Source: Pelecanus crispus (lineage: Eukaryota > Chordata > Aves > Pelecaniformes > Pelecanidae). Taken from it: DNA of 64,000 nt. Location of the stretch: positions 66,357,710-66,421,709 of the forward strand of contig NC_134646.1 in the NCBI RefSeq assembly GCF_030463565.1, given 5' to 3'. The notes under the pieces were generated by a model. The model did no database searches. It worked only from the letters and a program-made list of their open reading frames with translations, and had not been told where the DNA came from. Of the stretch, positions 12,392-28,125 are shown piece by piece. Made by a program: the position numbers and the translations under genes. Position 1 is the first letter of the stretch; each line of letters starts with the position of its first letter.

Positions 12392-13837
12392 AACTGGCTG
12401 TATGTGGCCCTGTGAAATAGATCAAATTGGTTAAGATTAGGTAAATTCCAGATGATTTCAACTTGGATGGCACACATGCCTGAGTTTTCCTAGTAGATAC
12501 CTTGCACATGATTTGATATTTTATACCTGAGCTCTTGACTGTTTACCAGTGACAGTTAATGAATTGCTAGAGAACAATGGATTGTAACTGTTCTGCTAGA
12601 GTCCAGCAGCTTATTGAATTGTTATTATCATCTATATGTTATTTGATTTTTCCCATTTGACATTGTTACGCTTTAGAATAAAATCATTCATAAGTTCTGG
12701 CCACCAAGGCAACATCCTAACTGGTACTCGACAGAGGGACTTCGTGTGTGATCATTCATCCTTCTGAGCCAACATTGCTGTTGGCCAGTGGAAAAAAACC
12801 CGCTAAAAAACAGCATATCCTCTTGGCCTATATGACAAGTAACACTCAGACTTTAATGACTGCATCCATTACGTGATTCATAACTTCCATCAGCCCGGCT
12901 TAAAAACTAGTGTTCACCTTTGCTGTTACCTCTCTCCTTCCATCTTATGTAATAATTTGACAGTACTTATGTTTAACTTAAGGTCTAAACTCATTTTTCC
13001 CATGCCCATCTGGGACCTGGACAAATGTCCTTTGCATCAGGATATTACTGTATAGGGACTGTGAGTTTCCTGCATCAGAATATGAGAACAGTTCAATTTG
13101 CATTGAACATGCCACAGTGCTTTTGCAGAGAACACTTCACAAGCTGACCAGCATTTAAACATCATTTTTAAAAGAAAGGGACATTTTCATAGGCTCATAA
13201 ATACTGAATTAATTGAAAAACAAGATTAAGTATCAATATTGTTAGTGTTCACTCTAATGACCAGCTGCAAAGAATTTACTTGTTAAAACAGGATAAAAGT
13301 ACAGGTGAGAAAAAGAGAAGGTAGACTGTAGTATAATATGAAACTGCTTAATAAACTTTTCTCAGATCCCAGCAGACAAATGGCAAAACTCTACCCATAT
13401 TTCATAACTGTATTCCTCAAAGTAGCTGGAAGAACCAGCTGCAAACAGAGATTCACATACAATTTTTAAAAGCTATGACTGCATGACATATTTAAATTAT
13501 TATATATAATATAAATTATTAAATCATCTTGCTGTGAAGATAATCCCGTGCAGGTAATAAGCCTAGTTTATTGTTTCACCATCCTAATGCCCAGTGAGAG
13601 GAGATGGATTTTTTTGTTTTCTAATTTAACACATTCATATTGGTAGCTGATACCTATTTTCTGTAAGTTTACCCGTAAGCCGACAGTGATTATCAAAATT
13701 TATCATTTCAAGCTCTGAAGTTTGAAGAAGTCCAAGATATAAAGACACGCAGATTGTAAGTCTTAGGATGAAACACACTTGGCTCACGATAGCTCAAGAG
13801 CCAAGATATCTGAAGGTACAAATACAAAACAACCATT

Positions 13838-13857
13838 AAAAAAAAAAAAAAAAAAAA
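13838..13857 (+). repeat. A20 homopolymer with A/C-rich extension
   Basis: Twenty A residues followed by CCAAAACCAAAACCC, a simple A/C-rich tail. No gene or element was recognised upstream. Confidence 0.85.
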
Positions 13858-15247
13858 CCAAAACCAAAACCCGAAACACATTATGTTTCTTTGAATAGCA
13901 TAAAATTGTTATTAACTTGAAAAATTAACCACTTGATAGAAAGTGCAGATGGATTTGAAAGTTTAAACACTCACCGATTGCATTTATCCTCCCAAAATAA
14001 GGAATTTTCCTTATCAACATTACTTGTAAATTAAATAAAGAATAAACCATTTTTTCAGACCATTGCTTGATTTTTATGTTTATTAAATCTCCAAGGTAAA
14101 ACTGTTTCCCAAAAATTGATTTAGAAGTCAAAAACTTTCTGAATGCATGAAACTGGGAAGATGACATAAACATCAGTCTCACAACTGACGACATCACATC
14201 AAGCGGAGTCTGAAACCCAGATGGCTCCTTAAACCCAGGCATGCTGTAAAAAGCAGTATGGAGCAGCAAAAGGACTGTCAAAAACAGATACATATGCCCA
14301 CACAGAGGTTAATCCACATCAGGCCCTTCAGAAATAATTTAATTTGCTTGGAACTCTATTCTGAAATTGGTAATAATTAATCAGTAATCTGCATGGCACT
14401 GCCACAAGACATTTTCTTTTGGAAAACAATTAAACCAAATTCCTAATTCATCAAGAATTTTGTGTTAGTTGCCTACTTTGTCAATACAAGATTTAACACT
14501 TTTTTTAAATGGTTTTGTATGGCATTCTGCTTTGTATTGCTGCAGATTGCCAGACTGTGCCACCTTAGCAACTATACTTAATCACAATGCTTGAAATGAC
14601 TGTTACACAAATCAGGCTGCAACACCTATAAAATTTGAGCATGATAAAGGAACAACGGGACCACTTACTTTCTTCCCTCAAAAGAAGGAAGTAGATGCTG
14701 TATTAGAAACTATTGACATCAAGAGGCAAATCTGCAGTTGCCTTGTCTCTATGTTACGGTGCTTGTTTTCTCAATCTTGCAAACAAGGAATTCCACAGAG
14801 TTATGTCAAACAGTGTGAGAAATTTAAAATTCTTGCTTTCAAAGGCATAGAAAAACCTTTCGTTAAGACCAAGATATGAGTACATTAAAAAAAAAAAGAG
14901 ATATGCCATTTCCTATCCTAATGATTTCTTTCATGTTAAAATCCAACAATGTTGCTGAATATCTCTCACATTTTTGGGGAATTCCCAATTACCTTTTTTT
15001 AAGGCAGTAAATTCAATCATTATGAATCCTCTATCTGCCCTTTCCAAATTTCTGCAAAGTAAAATTGTTGGCAGTGGGATAACCAAAATGGAATTTGAAG
15101 CACACCTAATCGAGAACAAACAGAAAAAAGTACAAGAATAGCAAAAAGACACAATTTAAGACATTATAGTAATAGATTACTGGGGATGAAAGGGAACAAT
15201 GGAAGCTAACAAGATACAAACCAACCATTTGTGTCTTTGGGCTTTTT

Positions 15248-15284
15248 GGGGGGTGGGTGGGTGGGTGTGGGGGGGTGTGTGTGT
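15248..15284 (+). repeat. G/T-only low-complexity tract
   Basis: A (GGGT)n run grades into (GT)n, with G-runs of four or more. G-quadruplex formation on the + strand is possible. Confidence 0.8.
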
Positions 15285-17948
15285 ATCTATATGGTGCTGC
15301 ATGAGAGGTGTTTATGCAGGTAAAGAAATATTTAGAGTTCACACTGAACTAAAAACTCTGCAGCTACATGCACATACAGAAGTATCACGCAAAGTTGTTT
15401 TGGATAGAGACCAAAAAACCAAGTTTGAAGTCATTGCTGTCACGTTTGCCACATGTAATGAACACAGCGATGTGGAGCTCAGGATCACATCCCATTTCAC
15501 AGCACAGATACCTTGGCTGCATTAGCTCCAAACAGATTATGTACAATTCTATCAGAATTATCAACATCAGGAAGAAACACTAGAGCAAACTGTTTCACTC
15601 AAAAAGAAAAAAAAGTCACTGAGCTCAAATGAGAATTAAACTAACTCAGAGATTTTAAGAACTAATTATATGTTTGTGACCAGTTGGCTATTAAAACAGA
15701 CAATTTGAAGACAGAAAACATAGCATGCATAGATCTGTGCTTCTATCTTTTATACAATTGTTGAAGTTATTCTTCAAGCAGAACTATAAAGTTCTTAAAA
15801 AGATTCAGATGATATGGTCTGTAAGGCTGCCGTTTCTGTAACAAAATGCTTCCTTCTGTAAAGGATGGCCAATGGATAGCGATTTATTATAGATGTCTTA
15901 ATGTATTGGTACAGCAATGAACAAATGAATGCAGTTGCTATTATTTATTTGTATGTCAAAGGCCCCACAGTCAAGTCACTCGGGAGAAGCTGAAGCAGAA
16001 AGTAAGAGATGGAGGTAGGGCACAGAAGTAGCTCGAATGGCACAAGGTCCCACCCTGCCTGTGAAACATCTGTGGGGATCGCCATTGCAGAGGCGGAAAT
16101 GGACACATTTCCCAGTGAACAAATGAGCAAATAGAACAAAAGTATGTTAGTTAAAAGCAGATATTTAAGGTTTTAATGAACATAGATGAGGGGGCAACAT
16201 GACAGCAAATATAATTAAAAGATGAATAATAAGCAAAGAATTTCTAAATTCAGATAAAGATTCACAGGCACCTTGATACTGTTCCAAATTACATGTGTCA
16301 TCTTCAAATGAAAACCTGCAGCTCGTTAAGGCCAGGTCTGTAGAAGCTTCCATCCAATGTGCAACCAGCTAACATTTCTTTCTCCCCCACCCCACAGCAC
16401 AACAGTAGAAACAGCACAGAGAGATGACAGCGTGTAGTCTCAAAAGTTACAGTTCACCTTACTTAACACTGACTCCTCTCTCCTAAATTATGCAGCAAAA
16501 TTTACACATTCTGAGAAAAACTGCAAACTGATTAAGGATCTGGAAAAGTACACATGAAAAGTAAAGGAACAGAGACTAGAATACAAAGGCAATAGTGCAT
16601 GGAAAAAGACTATAGCAAACTTTTAACCATCTTTTTCCATACTCGAAGGAGATGCAGAACCTGAAAGATGTCAAATTCAGAAGGCTTTGTCAGATCAAAT
16701 TTGCCTGTACAGAGAATCAAAACTTCCTCAACTTATTTCTCTTTAGCATACATAATTAATGGTGATCTTCAATACAAAAGTATTTTTAAATAAATAATAT
16801 GGGCTGTAAGTCTTCATGCTTTTGGCCTCACACTAAGCACGTGCTACTGGATATCAGAAATAAATGTCCTTTACAGACACGCTAATTGAGCACATACAGG
16901 TTTTTTCTACCCTTCTCAGAAGCATGCAACTCCAATCTAAATAGGGCACTGTGAAAAGTAAACTACCTGTCCCAGTTGTGTAATGCTGAATGTTCTGAAA
17001 TGGCATATATTGAATGCAATCCCCCAAATGAATCCTTTCCTCTAGCCAAATAATTTCACACCATTCTCCTTTTAATCCTCTACTCTGGATTTCCACAGGA
17101 TTTATTATTGAGACTATCTATATAGCTAAATACCAAGGTTTAGATGAAGAGAATTTTTTTGTATCTGTAGTTCTTCATCTAAGACCAGCACCATCCCACG
17201 CAGTTTCTTCCAACTATACCAACACTAAAGTTTAGCAAGTGACCATTCTCTTTGCCAAACCTCAGATCTAATTTCTATTCTGTTCCAGAAGATCAGTTTA
17301 TCATTCCATAAACAGACTGCAAGAGTCTTTAAAATAATTTTGAAATGTAATCTGCCCATACTGTCCCTGTTTCAAACAGCAGAAGCTCTACCAGTGTTGA
17401 GTTTCTGGCTATTTTATGTGCCTTAGTAACAACAGCATTCACCTTTGCAGCTGTTTCAATAAAAATCTGTAATGCTTCCTTATAGTCAAATGATCTATTT
17501 TTTTTCCAGTGAAATCTTCCTCTCTCTTGCCTTCTTAACAACCACTTCTGGCCCCTTTGCAGTCTTATGGATGATATAGTTCTTGTATTAGCTTAATACA
17601 AAACTAGTACTGGTAGGTTTCTGCCATTCCAAATTCTCTCTCTGCTGTGTGCACTTCCCATCTCAGAAACTTTTTTCAAGTGACATGTTGCAAACTGAAA
17701 GAGAGCATAATCTCTAGTTGTTCCTCATAGCCCTACTAGAGTATTCTGCCAAAGTGAGAAATAAGCTGGCTTGCTAAATTTCTAGTTCTAATTATTAACC
17801 AACTAAAAGAAGTATCAGACAGCCTGCAACTAAGAAAAGGATGAAAGTAAGTCAGGTATACTAGTTGCAATAATAAAGTTGCTAAAGTTAAACAATTAAA
17901 CACAGTTCATTTTTTCTTATTTAATAAATAATATAAAAAAGTGAACCC

Positions 17949-17949
17949 T

Positions 17950-17972
<23 letters not shown>
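17949..17972 (+). repeat. T24 homopolymer
   Basis: Twenty-four T residues about 500 bases beyond the proposed RBPJ poly(A) signal; on the - strand this is an A-run. Confidence 0.9.
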
Positions 17973-17980
<8 letters not shown>

Positions 17981-18204
17981 GGAAAACACAGTTTCTTATC
18001 TAACTCCAGCAATAATACAAGCAATAATGAAACCAATCTAGATTTTTGGTTGGACATTCCATATCCCGTTTAAGTGGAGTCCAGTGTGCATAGCCTCACA
18101 ACTACTGTTGACTTTTCCACTCCTGGGGTTGGTCGTCTTTTGTGTTGTTCTGGTTCCATAGATGACCTCACTGTTCTTTCGCAAAAAAAAAAAGAACCCA
18201 ACCT

Positions 18205-18219
18205 CCCCCCCCCCCCCCC
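18205..18219 (+). repeat. C15 homopolymer
   Basis: Fifteen C residues (G15 on the - strand), close to an A12 run at 18182. Together they give a low-complexity patch prone to length error. Confidence 0.85.
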
Positions 18220-18449
18220 ACCAAAAACCAAAACATATTCCTTGGTTAACATTGAAAAAAATCCACAAAAACTTGGCAAGTTTCAACACCTGATCAAATC
18301 ATAACTACTTTTATGATATCATCATACAGATGTTCAATTATGTTTGTCACATCAACAGTAACATGGCATTTTATCTTTAGCCTTATAGAAAAAAAATGAA
18401 ACCCGATAGTATATGCACATACACACACAGAGTACACTTGACAAAAAAC

Positions 18450-21400
18450 ACTTATGTGGTTTACATTTCACTTTTATTTAATCCTCAGAACTGCCCATAT
18501 TGCAGGGTTTTTCTTGATGAAATATGGAACTGAGCAATTAATTCTACAAAATTGTGGTAAAAACTTGCTCATTTTTCTACCTTATTGCTAAGAAACTTTA
18601 CAGGTGCACAGTTTGTAAAAATAACCCTTTTAAGACTGAATGTATACACATGCTACAGGATTTAAAAAAAATGACATTAGCATAGCACCTCCAGATGGGG
18701 CAAATGCAGTGCTGAACAGACAGAATGTTTACAAAGTTAGAACTGCTCGTTTATTTTACAGCTTCTAAAGGGAAGAAATTGTTCAGTCCTAAAAGGGTTA
18801 GGTAGAAACCCTAATATACTTCTTTTTCTAACAAAGCTGCCACTCAATCCCACAGTACAGTGCTTGAAAACAAAGTCAAAAGTCTGGCACAGGAAAGTAT
18901 AATCATTTGTTCAGTACTCATAAACACAGCTGCTTTTGAAAGAAAGTAAATAATATGGTTAATAATTGAAGAGCATCTTAGTTTCAAGATGGACACCTCT
19001 ATGGAGTCATTTAATCTACAAGTGGGTAGCTTACTTCCAACAGATAATTTGTTTCACTTGGCATTAATATTTTGTATATGGGGAATTCACCAAGTTCATG
19101 CCTTTTCAGGTTACCATTCTGATCTTACAAGTCTGTGCAATGAAAAGTACAGAATACCGTTCTTAACACAGTTGTGGGATGCCCTCGGGGCAAACAATTA
19201 GGAAAAACATCAGCAGCAGATTATTAACAACCACGCTAGTGTTGAATTCTGAAATGCAGTTCCAAACAAAAGAAAACAAGAAAAGGCATAGCTAAGTTTG
19301 AGCACTTAATTTGCTTCTTCTCCCTATAGTTGGAACTATAACAACATTCTGAACACAGACTCAATTTCTATGTATATAGAATTAACAGCAGACTTAACAG
19401 CTAGACTTGAACAGTTATAATAGTTTCATACTGAAACATCCTAAGAGTAGTTTTATCCAAATCTTGAGATATGTTAATATAATGAAAATTGATTAACAGC
19501 TCACAAGGCCAATAAATGTAACAATATCACCCCACAGGAAAAGTTCAGGAAGATAATATATCTGAACAACTGGACATCTTAACAACAGTAAGGACCTGGA
19601 AGACCATTTCTGTACTACAGAGTAACTACTGGCAACAATGGAACCACAAACCCAAGGGAAAAATGGGGTTTAGAATGGTCTTGTAAGCAGAACTTAATAG
19701 TCTCTTTTTTCACCCACTTGGCTGTAGTGTGTAGAACAGCAGAAATTAGGCTAAGTCATTAGGTTCTTTACAAGTCAAGGAATATTATATCTATTGGGCA
19801 AAATTATTGCAAGTAATGAAACTGAATATAAAAGTATTGCATTTACATGTAAAAAATTTAAAATAATGAGTATAAAAGCAGGTGTCAAGTTCTGAAAGCT
19901 ATTTTAAATAGTCTTTGAAGGTTAAAAGGCTTGTTATAGTTTGCCTACCGTGTGTATATCATGGTTTGTTCTTGAATACTCTCTAAATCTGATACATATA
20001 TCGGTTATTTTAATTCTCAGTCTAATTAGTGATGAAAATCTGTGGCTCTTGAATTAAGCCGTACTGTAAGATACTTATGTGCTTCTAACAAAAACACTGT
20101 GAAATGATTCCTGCCACAACACAATTAAAACGAAATTTTATAGCACATACAAAGGTAAACAGATTTGCAAGTAAATGCCAGTAAACAGTTTAAAACAGAG
20201 ATAAGGCCACAATGAATTCTGCCCTTGGTCACTGAAACGGAGATGAGGTGAGGCAGTATTCACTAGTGCTAAAAACCAGCATTGCGACTATGTCATGGGA
20301 ATACATTTCATAATACAGAATAGCAAACATGAAGGCCTGTGGTAGAATACAAGCACATTTTAGGAGGACAGTGGCACTGATTTTACTATTAGCTAAATAT
20401 GCTTTATAACCAATTTCTTCTTTTAACCACATTGTTTTCACACATACAACAGACCACTAAAGCAAACAAGTAGAGTGGAGCATCAGAATACACAAATATG
20501 GTGCAGAGACAATGTTTTAAAATGGTGGTGGGTGTTGAAACTGGAACAAGTGGTCAGAAATAAAAACCCTATGAAAATGGTCAACAGATAAGCTTGTAGA
20601 GCAACGCACTGTAGGAAGCCACACGTTCACATTTACACAGCAGTTGTGGCTCTTGCTTCAGGGTATAGAAAAGGCTGAACACACCATAAAATTTGTATTT
20701 TGGCTTTTAAAGAGGAAGATCACACTATCAGAACTTGTCCTACACGTCTATGCCTAGTTCTGTGACTACAAATGAACTACTGGGGTATACTTTCAAATAC
20801 AAATGAAGCAGGCAGGTCTACAAGGAAGGACAAAACATGGCAAAGTCAAAATGAAAAACAAATGCAACAACCAACAAAGTCAAAGTGCAAATGAGCCTTG
20901 AATTTATGATGGAGAGAAGACTTGAATGTTGCACAAGCTGTTGGCAGGGAAAGAGAAACCCACAGGAAATAAGGATGGGAGGAGTTGACATCTTCATAGT
21001 GCTTTTACGATTTTCTATTTGCCCATTTCTAAGTAACAAAATTTACTCCTAGTTATGGTATGATCACTTCACAATGAAAGCACGTTCTCAATACAAGTGT
21101 TACACCAAAGTCTGGCCTAATTTACTGAACAGTATGAAGAAAAACATGCTTGTTGTGATTCTCAGGTGATGAAGGGCACCACCTACCAATCCCATTTGTA
21201 GCACATACTTCTCATGGTATTTTAGTTACATGCCAACAAGACAGAAGACATGCTGCCAAAGGAAGTTATTGGGAACATTCCACTTTCGAAATAAAACATT
21301 TAACTTACACTTAATACAAATTATGTACAAGATTAGAAAAACCTGAACAGATCCTGAAACATTTTCAGATGCAATATGACTGAGCAGGGAAGAGGGGGAG

Positions 21401-22304
21401 TAACCCAGTAACAACCCTTCAAAAACACCAATGTATGCCTGTGACATGAACAATCATTAATATGACTGCTTGAGATGCCACTTTAAAAAAAACCTCATGT
21501 AATGTTAGAACCTCATGAATTATCACTATAAATACATATTTAAAAAAAGGAAAACAGAAATAACTATTAACAATGACTGAAAACAGAGCACTAAAGTTAA
21601 CATACATTGCATGTATTGCAGGCAAGGCAGAGGCATTTTTTAAAGCTTTTGCACAGACTTCATATAATCTTAAAAAAAATATGCTGGCCTTTACAAGGTT
21701 CTACTTGCTGAAATAAAAACAATTTCAGTTCATAAAAAGTCACAAGACTTCAGTTTAAAAAAAGGAACAGTTCCAGCCACAGACCAAAAATATATATATT
21801 TTTTTTAAACTGGAAGAGTATGGTAATTAGATTATACAAGCATGGTCAGGCTTGGAACCTGAATATACTTCAGAGCAAAAGCTCAGAGGAAAAAAAAATA
21901 TAAACTATTTGGTAACAAAAGTGTACTATATGTTGTGATACAAAAAAGGTATGGTGAAAATGTACCTTTTATACTAAAGCTTATACAAGTTCCTTGGTCC
22001 ATAAAAACTATGTTGTGTTCATGTTTTCTAGTTTGCTCAACATGTATCCCAGCCACATTTTTTGTTTCTTGCCCATTACAAAAACCAGCTGAAAAATAGA
22101 TTTTCAATAAAGTTCTTATGTTTCGGATGTATTTTTTTTTTTTTATTGTGGCTTCTATATTTAAGATCAGCACTTGCAGGTAACAAGGTTCAAATAACAT
22201 CACCTAAAATGGAAAGGCGTTCTCCCACGAAACCACAAAAATTGTTCAGTTCTCTTGAATGTAGCACTTAAAAGTCAGTTAAAAGTCCAGACAAACAACA
22301 GTAG
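18450..22304 (-). other. RBPJ: Probable RBPJ 3' UTR
   Basis: About 3.85 kb of AT-rich, repeat-poor sequence lies between the RBPJ stop codon and the best poly(A) signal. No splice-consistent coding sequence or transposable element was recognised, and numerous ATTTA motifs occur on the - strand. The extent is inferred from the hexamer at 18473-18478 and would need cDNA support. Confidence 0.5.
18473..18478 (-). terminator. Candidate RBPJ polyadenylation signal
   Basis: On the - strand this is AATAAA, followed by AGTGAAATG and a strongly G/T-rich downstream element including TGTTTTTTGTC and CTCTGTGTGTGTGTATG (about 18415-18448). That is the classic arrangement. It would give a 3' UTR of about 3.85 kb, in keeping with the long 3' UTR of vertebrate RBPJ. 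Alternative AATAAA hexamers on the same strand lie at 18750-18755 and, only 160 bases after the stop, at 22142-22147, where the downstream G/T element is poor. Confidence 0.55.
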
Positions 22305-24423
<2,119 letters not shown>

Positions 24424-25579
24424 TTAAATCTGACCTGTCGACTTGTTTGCCAAGTCACAGAAATAAAAACCAACTCAGCCAGTAACAATGTCTATTATCT
24501 CAAAAACATGTTTCCTTATGATTTTCCTCTAACAAGATGACCTAGCAAAAGTCACATACTTTTCAGCAAAACTAGTAGAAAACTAAATGTTTTGAGAACA
24601 CTAACTCTCACCTATGATACTGTCACCTCCCCAACCTTCTGTTTATTAACTTAGTTCAGCTTTCAAAATTTTAACATTATTCAATAGCCATTAACCAACA
24701 AACTACAGCAACTAGAAGCAGTTACTTTAAAACAGATCTTGTTTTATTAATGCAAAGTGACTAAAACAGCTATGGAGTGAAGTGGAATACTTTTCATTAG
24801 TTATGATTTATATCTGGCCAAGGTTATTTTTTTCTTTTTAGAGTTCTTCACCATCCACAAAATGATAGAAAACACAAGCTTATATTTAAGTGTTTGTGCA
24901 AAGACATGGGAGAGAAACCAAAATGACAGCCTTGCAAATTAGTCAAACTTTCACTGTCTCCTTGTAAATATTACTAAATCAGTATACACACATATATACA
25001 TAGATAGAAAATACACTGACAACTATTTTCTATGGCAACAAAACCCTCTCTGAACAATTGCATCATCTAGCAACCAATAAGGAAATTGTGTATAGGTTAA
25101 ACACAGGCACAGAAAAAAAGGGGACTTAAAAATTCTGATTTTAGTACCTAAATTCTGTTTTCTTCCATTAAGCTTTAAGGATATCTAGGTATGTAACCCT
25201 AAGCTTTAATCTTCAGAACTGTTAGATAAACTTCAATTAGCATGAATTTACCAGTTCAGATAAAAGTAAGTTAAGATCAAAGCTGTGTTCCCACGTGGAC
25301 TCTTCATTCTGATACGATCACGTAAAACAGCACTGAAAACAGCTTGCAAGGGAAGTGTGTAACAAGAACAGTAACTGCAGATCTTTCCAAGCTCAAGACC
25401 CAGCTGATATTCTTATTATAAACATATGAAGCTTCTAAATTACTAGCCCAACTTCAAGAGAGGAACTGTTGTATACTATTTTGATGCATGGCATTCTTCC
25501 TACAGGTTGACTACAATTCCTGTTGGCATGGACTGATGCACTTCAACTCATGACAAATAAAACCATGGATACCAAAAAC

Positions 25580-25745
25580 AGAATCACAGAATCATAGAAT
25601 TGTTTAGGTTGGAAAAGACCTTTAAGATCATCCAGTCCAACCATTAAGCTAACACTACCAAGTCCACCACTAAACCAATTAAGGGGAGAGTAATAACTGA
25701 TTTCATGTTTCCTGGCTTGATGGCCGGATTAATTTTTTAATGAAA
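25580..25745 (-). mobile_element. Short CR1 3' fragment, subfamily A
   Basis: On the - strand this ends in the CR1 octamer tail (ATTCTATGATTCTGTGATTC). It has the common CR1 3' UTR (seen on + as AAGACCTTTAAGATCATCCA) and an upstream part, GGCCATCAAGCCAGGAAACA, that the adjacent copy lacks. The same upstream part occurs in the fragment at 54838-54998, so this is a distinct CR1 3' UTR type. It is non-coding. Confidence 0.85.
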
Positions 25746-25751
25746 GTAAAA

Positions 25752-26435
25752 CTAGGAATCACTAAGGTTGGAAAGGACCTCTAAGATCATCAGTCCAACC
25801 GTCAACCCAACACCACCATGCCCACTAAACCATGTCCCAAAGTGCCACATCTACCCGTTTTTTGAACACTTCCAGGGATGGTGACTCCACCACCTCGCTG
25901 GGCAGCCTGTTCCAATGCTTGACCACTCTTTCCATGAAGAAATTTTTCCTAATATCCAATCTAAACCTCCCTGACACAACTTGAGCCCATTTCCTCTCGT
26001 CCCATCACTTGTTACTTGGGAGAAGAGACCAACACCCACCTCACTACAACCTCCTCTCAGGTAGTTGTAGAGAGCGATAAAGTCTCCCCTCAGCCTCCTC
26101 TTCTCTAAGCTAAACAATCCCAGTTCCCTCAGCCGATCCTCACAAGACTTGTTCTCCAGACCAGAGAGAACCAGCTTTGTTACCCTTCTCTGGACAACGC
26201 TCCAGCAACAAAATGTCCTCCTTGTACTGAGGGGCCCAAAACTGAACACAGTATTAAAGACGTGCAGCTTCACCAGTGCCAAGTACAGGGGCACAATCAC
26301 CTCCCTGCTCCTGCTGGCCACATTATTCCTGATACAAGCCAGGTTGCTGTTGGCCACCTTGGCCACCTGGGCACACTGCTGGCTCATGTTCAGCCAGCTG
26401 TCAACCAACACCCCCCTGTACAAGACCCTTGACTG
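25752..26435 (-). mobile_element. CR1 LINE fragment with degenerate RT end, subfamily B
   Basis: Directly beside the previous fragment and in the same orientation, a second CR1 3' end begins with GGTTGGAAAGGACCTCTAAG on +. The - strand frame over 25851-26423 shows RT C-terminal blocks such as [20 protein letters not shown] and [16 protein letters not shown], but drifts out of frame after GGLD, losing the usual RKNFF...HWNRLP block to another frame. It is related to the 3901-4336 copy and is a broken, inactive fragment. Confidence 0.9.
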
Positions 26436-27089
26436 GTTTCTTCAGATCTGCTAAACCCCTGCCACAAAGTGGAAGGCAAATGCCACAGAATTTGTTCTGA
26501 AAGTCCTGCTATGTCAAGAATCATTTCAGGAACACATCACTCCCTCTGTCACAGAAATCCTTGAAAGATTATGATTCCTCTTGTAGAGAAGCACTCCTCC
26601 TTGTCACTTCCAAATACAGCAGCTTACCTCCAGGCACTTTTTTCCCACCTCTTTCCTTTTCTAACTAAACTTTCTCAACAGGTGGCACTGGAAGATTGAA
26701 ATGGCTTAACACCATGCTTAGTACCTCATGTACTGACTGGGTTCACACGGAGACAGGATGGGAAGCAAACAATTGCATAATGTTAATGGATAAAGGACAG
26801 AATTCCCCAAGAACTGGTAAACACAGCAAGGACACAGACAAAAGGAATCAAAGGAATATATTATATCTGGCTTTAAAAAAACACCCAAACACCACTAACC
26901 CTTCCCACCCCCAAAATCTCAAGAATGCTCTCTATCAAAGGATATTAAAGAAATTAAATTATAATGGATTAGAAAAAGTTGTGGTTTTTTTTTTTTTTAA
27001 ATAGAAAGCTAATTAAAGGAAAGCAAAAACCAAAAGGCAGAACTTAACAGTCATTCTCCTTTCAAAATGCACAAAAGCCAACAGCGCAG

Positions 27090-28125
27090 CCCCCTCCCCG
27101 AGACTGGTGTTGCGATCAGTTTTATTCAACGTCTTCACCAGTGTGCTGGTAAAGTCAAATCTTCAAACTTCTCCATGATCCTAAGTTTTTCAGGTAGTTA
27201 AATGCTGATACAATTGCAAGGATTTTATGTCCAGAAGGACATAAAAATGAACAAAGAGGGCAAAAAAGTGGTAATGAGCCTCAATTTAGATAACAGTGAA
27301 GTTTCTAAAGAAAAATTCTGTAAGCGATGCCTGCAAAATACTGAACTTGGAACTGGTAGTTACAACTCAGGATCCTGGAGTCACTGCTGACAGTTTTCTG
27401 AAATCACCAGCTCAATGTGCAGTGGCAGCCACAAGTGGCAACACAATGCTAGACACCATCAGAAAAAAATATTGAGAACAAGGTATCAGGTATTATTTTG
27501 CCAGTGTAAATCCTTTGTTCACCTAATTCTGGAATGCTGTGTGCAGTTCTGGTCTCCCCGTCTTCACCAGAAAGCCCTGGTGAAAAAAGAGTAGGTACAG
27601 AAGGGGCAACTAAAATCACCAAGGAGCTGCTGACCTTATGAGAAGAAATTGAAAAGACTGTGACTCTCCAATTTGGAGAGACGAAATTAAGATGTTGATG
27701 GGTAAGGTGAATGCAGAATTGTTGCTCACTAAATCCTGCAAAACTGGCACTAGGAATCACTCACAGAAACTATTAGATCATTCAAAACAAATACAGCAAA
27801 AAGTTCGCTACACAGAGGACAGGAAACCTCTTGAACTTTCTGCCACAGAATACTGCAGAAAGAGAGAGCATCAGCACATTCAAAAGGAATCAAACTGATC
27901 AACCACACATCTACAAAATGATACTAAAAGATAGAGTCAGGGATGCAGCCTTTAACAACCCTTAATACAAGAAGTGTGGATGCTGGCAGAGTATAACTGC
28001 ATTGGACTGCATAAAGCGACCAGGTCTGCCTGTTGCCTCTAAGTATCATGTCCCGTTGCTGCTGTTAGACATAGATAGGGGCTATGCTCTGATCCAGTAA
28101 GGCATTATGTATATTCTTTCTGTAT
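27090..28125 (+). mobile_element. Old degenerate CR1-type LINE 3' region (amniote type)
   Basis: Scattered blocks across about 1 kb match the older CR1 family shared with turtles and crocodilians. They are, in order: TTATTCAACGTCTTCACCAG (RT ORF), GGAATGCTGTGTGCAGTTCT, GAAGGGCAACTAAAATCACC, then the 3' UTR blocks GTCAGGGATGCAGCC and CTCTGATCCAGTAAGGCA, ending in an ATTCT-containing tail. All frames are broken by stops and indels. It lies antisense to RBPJ. The family name is from memory of consensus text, so the subfamily is uncertain; its older age than the other CR1s is clear from its decay. Confidence 0.75.

Larger units (their letters stand above)
5824..18450. other. Intergenic DNA between CCKAR and RBPJ, no gene recognised
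   Basis: Over 12 kb without a supportable gene. Open frames are short and unlike any protein I know. Seen: (GTTT)n at 6159, an inverted repeat at 9059-9100, a T-run at 10152-10167, T27 at 12365, A20 at 13838, a G/T-only tract at 15248, T24 at 17949 and C15 at 18205. No CpG-rich promoter-like island was noticed. Confidence 0.6.

Noticed and set aside
25851..26423. 190-residue - strand open frame, the longest in the window, as a gene
   Set aside because: It shows CR1 RT blocks and then drifts out of frame, so it is a decayed repeat.
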